The translations under genes and the position numbers were made by a program. Below are positions 56,148 to 64,000 of a stretch of 64,000 nucleotides of DNA, piece by piece. Origin of the DNA: Aurifilum marmelostoma (Eukaryota > Ascomycota > Sordariomycetes > Diaporthales > Cryphonectriaceae); NCBI GenBank assembly GCA_027559495.1, contig JAMXSV010000029.1, positions 248,001 to 312,000 on the forward strand, read 5' to 3'. Position 1 is the stretch's first letter; each line of letters begins with the position of its first letter. The notes below the pieces were generated by a model. That model saw nothing but the letters and a program-made list of their open reading frames with translations, did not search any database and was not told the DNA's origin.

Positions 56148-57867
56148 CTAGACATTGAACTTCTCCATCCGCCAACGAGCCAACTCGGCGGCCTTCTCGT
56201 CCTCGCCCCATTTCGTAAGCCAGCCCTCAAGCTTCAGGATGTCGGTGACAAGAACGGCACGTCGCAAGGGGTGGTCGATCTCAATCTCTATAAGCTCGCG
56301 CATGTATCTCTCGGCCGTCTCGCGGTGGTCGCGGGCTTCGGCGGCCGCTGCTAGCCACTCGAGAACGTCGGCCCGCAGCTTCGGCTGGCCTCGGAGCAAG
56401 TCCTCGAAGAGGTCCATGATCTTGTCGTTCAGGTACGGATTGAGTCCCTTGGCGCTGTCTGTGTAGTGGAGGTACCAGGCATACAACTGGGTCATGTGTT
56501 CAGTCCACGCACTAATCATTCCATTATTGTTAGCAGAACACTTCCACGTTGTATTTCCAGCGCAGACACGTGTTGCTGTGGGGGTTTTCCCCGTCACTAG
56601 TTTGTGGATACTTACTGGCGCTCGCCGTATATATCCTTGTATTCCATCAGCGTCTGTTCCATGTTTTTGCCCAGGTTTTTGGGCAAATTCAAGAAGCCGA
56701 CTTCCCTCCCATAGACTATCCACGTGGCGAAGTTGTAGTGGCTCTTCCGGGAACCCTGGATTAAGGCATCAAGGGACTCGCAGTTTACCCGCAGGGCCTG
56801 TTTCGATATTTCTGTGAGGTCACGAGGCTCAGCCTTCGTGAGCGTCATCAACATCTGGCGCAGGGGATGGCCGCCGGGCAAGTCGGCTCCCTGCACGGCC
56901 GAGGTAGCCACGTATTGGATCAGGCTCTTGATGACCTTTGTGAACTGCTCGGCCTCGGGCAGCTCAGAAAATCCCTTTGTCACCCAGGATATAAACATGA
57001 AAAAGTTGGCGATGAAGGGGATGGGCTGGATCTGGATCAACATCCGGATCACCTCTGGCGCCTGTCGCATCAGCACAAGTGCGTACGACAGCTTCTTCTG
57101 CTGCAAGGCTCTCTGGATGCCGTGGCCCAGGAGGTTCAGCTGTGTGTAGCTGCTGTGCTCGTCTCTGGTGATGTTGAGCTGCTCCACGGTCGAGATGCTG
57201 GGTGCCCAGCGGCCCTGGTGATAGTCGCTGATGCACCTCACGACTGCCTCTGGGATGAAGTACGCATCAGGCGCTTTGATGTTGGCCGAAATGATCGACT
57301 GGGTTGTCGGCGAAACTTGGCGTCCTCGGCTGGCCTCCACGTGGTGTCTCCTGCGCCGGAGATGCATGGCCAGCCTGTCCAGGGAGACGACGCCGCCGTG
57401 CTCCAGGCGCACGATGCCGGTCGGGCTCCATGGCTGCCTCTGGAGGACCCGTGAGATATGCTCAGCCTGCCCGTCCTCCAGGGTGATATTTTTGCGGTAT
57501 CCCCAGGCCCTCATGCGGTTCTTGTAAGTCTTTGTTCTGTCCCCCGCCAAAAAGCCCGTCGTCAGCCACCACAGTCGATGCACACACGACACGCATTTCA
57601 CATCTGGTTAGCCAGACAACCCTCCGTCACTCACGTTGCGCTGAAGCCATAGTCCTTCTTCATGGTGTCAACAACCTGCTTCAGGGTCATATTCTCGTCC
57701 AGATACAGGCGCCTGATGGTCTGCTGGTGCACTGCCCACTCATCCTCAGCTGGCAACGGCGCACCACCACCAACATGCCGCACCCTCGCGTCATCATCCC
57801 TGGTGACCGGCCGTGTGGCCTCCCGGAGAGACGATGACATCAATGTCTGGTTGTTGGCGGTGTTCAT
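56148..57867 (-). CDS. Clr5 domain protein with helical repeat-like C-terminus
   Basis: Exons are 57867-57635, 57536-56616 and 56511-56148, 505 residues. The Clr5 domain spans residues ~40-95 and is assembled across intron 1: DEWAVHQQTIRRLYLDENMT, LKQVVDTMKKDYGFSAT joined to TKTYKNRMRAWGYRKNITLE. Clr5 is named after a fission yeast protein needed for heterochromatic silencing, and in filamentous fungi it is a large N-terminal module family attached to diverse tails. The rest is mostly alpha-helical with TPR-like periodicity, for example WLAAAAEARDHRETAERYMR. No catalytic motif is visible. A role in transcriptional or chromatin control is inferred from the domain name only. Confidence 0.88.
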
Positions 57868-60696
57868 GGATCCGCAAATCTCATGGTTCAGTTTGAGAGC
57901 GCAGCGCTCTATAGCTAGCACGTAGGTCTTTTGCGAGCTCGATACTGCCAGTCACATGAAGATGTGTGGTTCTAGGCCATCCGAACTAACCGTGTCACAA
58001 ATATCCCTTTTTTGTCCATCCCCAGGGGGGGGGATGTGGGGTGGCAACGCTTGTAGGGTCGCATGCATGCTTTCGTGTAGGCTGCGCCGCTCCAATACCG
58101 ACCAAGGATAGACAAGTGGATCCTTCTTCAGCCCTGGATCCTTCGCAACCTTTTCAGGGCACCCTGTCCGCGACCATTTCTTGTTTGCTTACGGCCGACA
58201 CGGAGTGACATCGCCCACGTGGCCGGCGTTACAGAATGTGGCTGCTTGCAACTCTATCCTCCAGTGTGAGAAACGGCGTCTTCCAAGGTTCCCTCTAGCC
58301 TGCGTTTGGTGTTGTGCGTGCTCGTCCGTTATGGTCATTGGAAGATCATCACAAATTGTGACAGCAAGGTTGCCCGTAAGGTTCTCTGAGAGAACACATC
58401 ACATTCAGAAGCAGCCCGCTGTCTGCCTCCGTTGACAGGCATTGCTACTGTAGTAAATCAGCGCAGTCCTTGTCAGGGGCGCGGAATAAGCTTTCAGCTA
58501 GGATGCAGGCCATCACTGGCTCAGCCACACATATCTGGGAATTACTTGGTAATTCGGTTCAACCTGCCACTGGGTACAGTCTATCAAATTGTGCAGAGAA
58601 CAACTTCACGCTTTATGACTTATTCAGCATCAAATCAAGATGCAGCAACAGGCCTTCGAACAGGAATGGCCATGTTCCATGCGATACTGATTGCTAGCAT
58701 CATGCAGAAGCAATCAGCAAGGTGAAGGTGACGCTTACGAAGCAACTATCAAGGAGATGAAATGTCTGGTTCTAGATCCTGCGATGCATACTATACAGAA
58801 AGTGATCATGTAATGCTTATCCCATGTGACGGAGACCAGCATGGAAATGGTCAGATGTTACTCGTTGATTCAAGTCTCATGTAAGATCCTCATAGCTCTC
58901 GCCATAACGCCAAACTCGGTTCTAATGCATTGCTGAAGGAGCCAAGCTAACCTTTCTCGTAAGCGACAGGTCACTTACGTTATCGGTATGGGGATGCCGT
59001 CTTTACTGACACTTTCGAAGAAGGAAGCATACAAGCTGTCATGACGGGTGGGGCCATGAACCCTTTTTATTCCCGCTCAATTCTCGCATGGTATTTCCTC
59101 TGCCGAATGAATGGGGTTGCCTATTACAGATCCCCCAATAATTCATTCGCACGGACCTATTTCTTCCTTCATGTCAAGAAGTCAAAAGGACAGATTTTGT
59201 CGTGCCTACGTGTATGGGGCTACACCACTCCTTCGCGGGTGAGCGCCAACCCTGGCCGAGGCAATTATAGACTGGGCATCGGCGGAGTGGCCTTTGGCTT
59301 GCTTGATAGGAAACACTGTCAACAATTGTACAATAATTGCTCACATGCCGGCTGGACCGAAGACTCGAAAGAATTTAGAACAGGGAAATGAAACTGTTAG
59401 CGATACCGACAGCCGAAATTCATTGTGATGCGTTTGCGTCCAACTCCGTGGTTCAGTAACTGGGGTTTTTTTTTTCCTCCTTTTTTTTTTTCTTCTTCTT
59501 TTCTTTGGAATCTGCTTCGAGGAAAGTCCTGAGGTCTTATGGGTGAGAGAGGGGGGGGTATTAAGGCCTGAGAGTTACTGGATCACGTCCCATGTTTGAC
59601 CTAACAACAGCGTCATCAACCCTAAATAAACATTCTTCATCAAAGCTTCGGGCACTGAAGCCTCTTGTGGCTCTCCCCTCATTTACTCAATACTGGCCTC
59701 AACCGGGGCCTTTCACGACTGGGCCGCAAGGCTTAGAGGCATAAGATTACTTGGCGATCTGAGAGCCCAGGCCTGCAATATCGGCGTCCATGTACCGTTG
59801 ACGATTAAATGAGACATTGTGTCCCTCGTTCCTGCTGTAGGTCACCTGGACTCTCTGGCTTTGAGGTATAGTCACCCGCAGATAGCTCCGGCTTGTACCT
59901 CTGTGCTTGGGTCAAGACGTTTGACTGCCCGGCACTTTATCGTCGCTTCCACTTTCCATGTGTATCGGCTAATTCTCTTTGGAAACGCGGATGAATCGGA
60001 TGAGTTGAAGTGACGGTATGACAATAAGCCTTATTCCTCGTCGTCACTCCCAAGGGACCCAGAATACCATGTAATCGGTCCTTCAGCCGACGTCAGGCGG
60101 TGTGAGATATTATGTTTGAACATGAATGGCTTTTTTGCCTGTCTGAGGCCAGAATAATAGTAAGAACCGACTGCGCAAATGCGAGATTGCGTACGTGAAA
60201 GATGCACGCTCAATTTTCGCATGTGGTGTGTGTCGTTTTGTGTTACAAGTCGGACGTTGTGGTTGTCTTTGTGAGTTAAACAGGTAGCAACAGACGGGGC
60301 TACTTGAAACCCTCTGGCTGTGTACTGAACGGACATGTAAATTCATGTGGAAGGTCTAAAGTAACTCGAGTGACTCAGTCTTCTTGGTCAACCTGAAAAG
60401 TTCTGGCTGTTCATAATAATTATCACTTGAGATAGCGGCCTGGCTTTCTTTTGACAACGTGGAGAAATAAAAGCTGAACAGACTAACCACTCCCTGCGGA
60501 CTGAAGATGACGACGGTCTATATAGCTAACGGCCGGTCTCGCACATACCATCTATGCTAATGCTACACAAGAGTCCTTTTTTCTTCCCTTTTTCGGATAG
60601 CCACCGAAACACAATTGCGTTATATCGTTTAATAGGATCATACGTCCCAAACCCCTTACCGTGAATTTTGCATGAAGCGTCTCAATGCTTCTCCCT
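57868..60696. other. Gene-poor 2.8 kb intergenic region
   Basis: Includes a G9 run at 58026-58034, T-rich tracts near 59466-59502 and an isolated 116-codon frame at 59041-59391 that I cannot relate to any family. No RNA or transposon found. Confidence 0.4.
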
Positions 60697-61821
60697 CTAA
60701 TTATGTTTATCACCATACTTCAGCCCCTCCGTGCTCTTCAGCGGCACCTCCACCAAGCCCCTCGCCTCCTTGATCTGAAACTGCAGGCCCTTGAGCAGCG
60801 CATAGAGCACCTTCAGCGTCGGCGTCGGCACACCCAGCCTTTCCGCCTCCCGCAACGGCTCACCGATGATGTTCTCAAACTCGATGGGGTTGCCCTTCTC
60901 GACATCCTGGTACATGCTGGGCTTGAAGAAGCTGTCGTACAGGTCGATGGTGATAACATCCTCGATCAGGCTGAGCTCCAGATCCACGCCGCTCGCCTTG
61001 GCCACGGCCACGATCTCTAGCATGACCGGCCGCACCAGCTCATCGATGACGTGCTCGCTCGCACGCATGCGGGACACATCCATGCGCAGGATGGAGGCGG
61101 TGCTGTTGAAGCTGGCGTTATAAAGAAGCTTCCTCCAGCGGCCGGCGGGGACGTCCGCGTCGTAGGTGCAGCTGACGGCCGGGCAGGCGCTGTAGAGGTC
61201 GACGAACTTGGTTGCGGCGGCGACTGAGATGTCGCGTGGGATGTTGGGGTTGTCAAAGGCTCCGACGTAGGAAATGTCTGGGTTGTCGTGCAGGATCACG
61301 CCGTGTGGGGACTCGCTCGCGCCAATGACGGAGATGCCTGAGAGGACTGGGTTCAAGGGGAAGGCGGCGATGATGGGCCGCTCGATGTTGAGGCCGTTCT
61401 GTAGGAGAAGGATGGCAGTGTGACCCGGTGTAATGGCTGGTGTGATCACCTCTGCTGTGGATGGAGGGATGTCGGCAACGCTCTTCGTGGAGACCACCAC
61501 AAAGTCGTATGGATCCAGGTGCTCGTCTGCTACGTTGGGCACCGTGCTGAGGACTGGGAAGGTCCGGTCAGCAAACACGAGTTGGATTCTTCAAGATGGT
61601 GGCTGAGTGCTCACTTTTGCTTGGTCTCCAGTTCTTCACCTCGCCATGCTCAAGAGATCTTATATGGAAGCCTTGATCCTTAACGACCGAGTAGTTGGAA
61701 CGAAGGACAGCCGTGACATTGGCCTTGCCACCCTTCTCAAGTGCGAACGCTGCCATCGTTCCCACCCCCCGCTGCCAACCAGCAGCACGTTGGCTTTCCG
61801 CCCAGAAGAGATATTGTCCAT
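60697..61821 (-). CDS. Ketopantoate reductase family protein (ApbA/PanE-like), frameshifted near the N-terminus in this assembly
   Basis: Exons are 61821-61615 and 61553-60697, about 354 residues when one G is added to the G6 run (61765-61770). NAD(P)H-dependent 2-oxo-acid reductase of the 2-dehydropantoate 2-reductase superfamily. The expected start MDNISSGRKANVLLVGSGGV places the dinucleotide motif GSGGVG at residues 16-21. It is interrupted in the assembly because GGG GGG GTG is one G short. Downstream: AAFALEKGGKANVTAVLRSN, YDFVVVSTKSVADI, ILLLQNGLNIERP, VSGISVIGA-type strand, RWRKLLYNASFNSTASIL (conserved K/N region) and a C-terminal helical domain with KGNPIEFENIIGEPLREAER. Fungi have many paralogues, so a pantothenate role is not assured. 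Confidence 0.85.
61765..61770 (-). other. Homopolymer frameshift site (one base too few)
   Basis: A seventh base would complete the GSGGVG Rossmann motif and join the ATG at 61821 to the rest of the protein. Confidence 0.8.
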
Positions 61822-62662
61822 CTTGTTTGCTGTTCGCGTCTGCTTCTTGCTGGGTCCGAGCTTCAGTCATCAAAGACTTTCGATCGTAACTTTTGGACAG
61901 TGAGGAGCACAGCAAGTGTCGTATACAAGACTAGAGGTGAGTTAGTAATGCATGAGCCATGAAAGGGGATCTTGGACAGTTTTTTAACGAGAAATTTCAC
62001 CCCTTACAACAAAACAGTAGATGTTGGTGTAGCGACTCCGATGTCGGTCAAGCTTTGACGATTGGCGTAGCAGGCTGCCGAGGAACTACATGCAGCCTCG
62101 CCTCGGTCTTCTTTGGACAGCCTGTAGGTTTCAGTGTCTCCGTTGACAGGTTCGGATCATATCAAAGTAAGTGTTGAACCACCCGGATCTAGGCAGAGTA
62201 CATGGAGATGGCTAGGTTATAGAAAGAGCGAGCTTATAAGCAGCAGATAAGACGTGGTGAAATACAGAGTTCCAATTACCCTAACCCTGGGCTTCTCAGC
62301 CATATATAAATCACCAGTGAACTTGAAGCAAGCCGTGATCCCTTCTTTCGTTCTCCAAATATATACCTATCTTGAATTTGTGATTGATTCCTATAATTTT
62401 CCTCAAGATGCCCTCTTGAAATTCTGAGCTGTCTCGAAACCCGGCATTTCTCCTGCTCATACCTAACAGCCCTTCGTCTTCATCATTATCCGTCCTTTCT
62501 GTTGATGGCAACCTCGGAAAGATGCATTCGAGATTACCATGGGCACGCATGAACCCTTCAGCCGAACTTGGCTCATACGGGCCAATAGAGAACATGGACT
62601 GGAGAGATCACGTTACATACATACTCAAGTGCTGAAGAGGCAGCCTGAACTCGAGGAAGCCT
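61822..62662. other. Intergenic, no gene recognised
   Basis: 841 bp between two minus-strand genes: promoter of the reductase and 3' flank of the SDR. Confidence 0.4.
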
Positions 62663-63475
62663 TCACCACCGAATTGTCTCCCCGAACCTGTCCACAAAAC
62701 ACCCACTCCTCAGATCCCCTTCTCCACCGAACCTTTCTAACAACCCCAATACATCCTTCAAACTCTCCTCCGTACTGATAGCCCCATCTTCTTTAACAAC
62801 CACCAAGCCCGTCTCCACCCTGCCCGGATGCACCATCGCGAAGAACACCTCAGGCACGTCGATACTCATGCTCCGCAGCACAGCATTCAGCGCAGCCTTG
62901 CTGGCGCGGTACGCATACCCGCCACCCGCAGCATTGGCAGCAATGCTGCCCATGCGCGAGGACAGCACGACCACTTTCGGGGCCAGCCCCTGCCGCGCCG
63001 CCAGCCGCAGGTTGGGCAGCACGGCGGTCAGGGTGTTGAAGGTGCCGACCACGTTGATCTCGTACGTGCGCAGCAGCGTGGCGGCGTCCATGGCATCGAG
63101 GGTCTCGGCCGAGGCGACCTCGCTCGAGCTCGTGATCTGCACGTGGGGGACGAGGCCGCGCACGCCGGCGCAGTGGACGACGAGGGAGATGGGGTCGGCA
63201 TCGCTAATGTGTTGGCGGAGGACGGCCTGTTGCTCCTCGGGCGGCGAGGTGACGTCCAACTGGGCGTAGACGGACGAGTCACCGGGCCGGTACACCGCGT
63301 GTTCCACGCCTGGTTCATCGGTCCAGGGCCGTCTGTCAACGCCTACGACGGTGCAAGGCGATGTTGCTGCGCTTCTGGCAAAGTGGCTGAAGAATGCGCG
63401 GCCGAGACCGGATGACGCGCCTGTGACGAAAACCACGGGTCTTGGTGGTTCTGCTGCTGCTGCATGTTGCGACAT
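62663..63475 (-). CDS. Short-chain dehydrogenase/reductase (SDR)
   Basis: Single exon, 270 residues, the classical SDR size. NAD(P)-dependent oxidoreductase. The cofactor motif TGASSGLGRAFF is at residues ~18-30, an LDVTSPPEEQQ acidic/adenine-pocket strand follows, and VVHCAGVRGLVPH takes the place of the usual NNAG with Cys-Ala-Gly. The catalytic Ser is in KVVVLSSRMGSIA, and Tyr and Lys in YAYRASKAAL (YxxxK). HPGRVETGLV follows as in many classical SDRs. The H-C-A-G variant occurs in some SDR subgroups. No signal peptide. Substrate unknown. Confidence 0.92.
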   Translation of the reverse strand: MSQHAAAAEPPRPVVFVTGASSGLGRAFFSHFARSAATSPCTVVGVDRRPWTDEPGVEHAVYRPGDSSVYAQLDVTSPPEEQQAVLRQHISDADPISLVVHCAGVRGLVPHVQITSSSEVASAETLDAMDAATLLRTYEINVVGTFNTLTAVLPNLRLAARQGLAPKVVVLSSRMGSIAANAAGGGYAYRASKAALNAVLRSMSIDVPEVFFAMVHPGRVETGLVVVKEDGAISTEESLKDVLGLLERFGGEGDLRSGCFVDRFGETIRW

Positions 63476-64000
63476 GTCGGGTGTGGGATTCGCTTGTTGC
63501 TGCTGTAAAGTCTAAAGAAACAACCGGCTGAACACTCAAGTCATATTTATTAAAGTCAATCAATATTATGTGCTACTGTGGGTGAGCTTTGCTGTAGAAC
63601 CAGTGGTATGGACGTCCTTGTGCACTGAAGCCCACGGCGGCTCGAGCGCTACTAAGCCAGTGGATAGTGTTCTCTAGCGTGTCTAACTCACAGGGCCTCC
63701 CTGCCGCTACAGCGCGTCATGCATCACATGCCACGGCGCACCAGCGGTCCGTTTCCACACTGACCTGCACTAAGTAGCACCGCTACAGTATAATCAGCGC
63801 TGTAATTGCTATTACTTGTACATCTGTGACTGGCCAGTCAACACAACGAGAAATAGGAACCTGACCGTCTATGCTTCTGGACTTGATTAAAAGGTGCATC
63901 CTTCTTCGCGTCGTCTCAATTTGCACGAGCCAGCGAAGGGACGTAGAAACCTACAAAAAATTGAATAAATAAATAAATTAAAAAAAAATAAAAGACAAAA
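63476..64000. other. Right-edge flank of the SDR gene
   Basis: No gene recognised. Ends in an A-rich low-complexity stretch with AAAT repeats at 63963-63990. Confidence 0.45.

Noticed and set aside
59041..59391. 116-codon open frame on the + strand in the 57.9-60.7 kb gap
   Set aside because: No recognisable domain, no clear promoter or splice partners, and length compatible with chance in this composition.
53000..64000. Secondary-metabolite gene cluster suggested by the dehydrogenase, reductase, SDR and Clr5 genes
   Set aside because: No backbone enzyme (PKS, NRPS, terpene synthase) is present in the window, and the oxidoreductases are spaced by large gaps.

Overview
The window is nuclear DNA of a filamentous ascomycete (Pezizomycotina; a Sordariomycete is the best guess). 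The evidence is the many short spliceosomal introns (44-159 nt) with GT-AG ends and CTAAC/CTGAC branch points, together with lineage-typical families: a HET domain protein, a Clr5 domain protein, a PTH11-like rhodopsin-fold membrane protein and an RRT8/LDS outer spore wall family protein. I see 22 protein-coding genes and one nuclear tRNA gene, with no biosynthetic cluster, CRISPR array or intact transposon.

Layout from left to right: a secreted subtilisin running off the left edge (-); a small HTH protein (-) divergent from an RRT8-like membrane protein (+); a large secreted Thr/Gly/Gln-rich repeat glycoprotein (+); an MCH-like MFS transporter (+) convergent with a type-B carboxylesterase (-); a tRNA-Tyr gene; an orphan 299-residue protein; a secreted GH3 beta-glucosidase; a HET domain protein (+) convergent with a TDA3-like FAD oxidoreductase (-). 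Next comes a housekeeping block: an RRM protein (-), the DNA polymerase epsilon catalytic subunit POL2 (-), COX20 (+), a disordered nuclear-type protein (-) and an SCP2-phytanoyl-CoA dioxygenase fusion (-). After a 3 kb gene-poor stretch come a PTH11-like protein (+), an amidase (+) convergent with an alpha/beta hydrolase (-), a medium-chain dehydrogenase (+), a Clr5 protein (-), a ketopantoate reductase family protein (-) and an SDR (-). The genes do not form one pathway. Secreted and surface functions sit mainly on the left, and POL2, COX20 and the RRM protein form the conserved core in the middle.

Two observations stand out. First, the tRNA-Tyr(GUA) gene at 18156-18325 has its usual anticodon-loop intron and also a second 59-nt insertion in the D-loop. 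That insertion has the features of a spliceosomal intron (GT...CTAAC...AG), is A/C-rich and contains no run of T longer than two. Removing both insertions leaves a 73-nt cloverleaf with an ideal D-arm. Second, seven otherwise well-conserved genes, including the essential POL2, are each broken by a single-base length change in a G or C homopolymer (six need one base removed, one needs one added). This most likely reflects systematic consensus errors, or else an unusual mutational history. Exon boundaries below were read by eye. Except for the RRM gene, whose 5' end is unresolved, and the subtilisin, which is cut by the window edge, the spliced models keep frame from start to stop once those single-base errors are allowed for.
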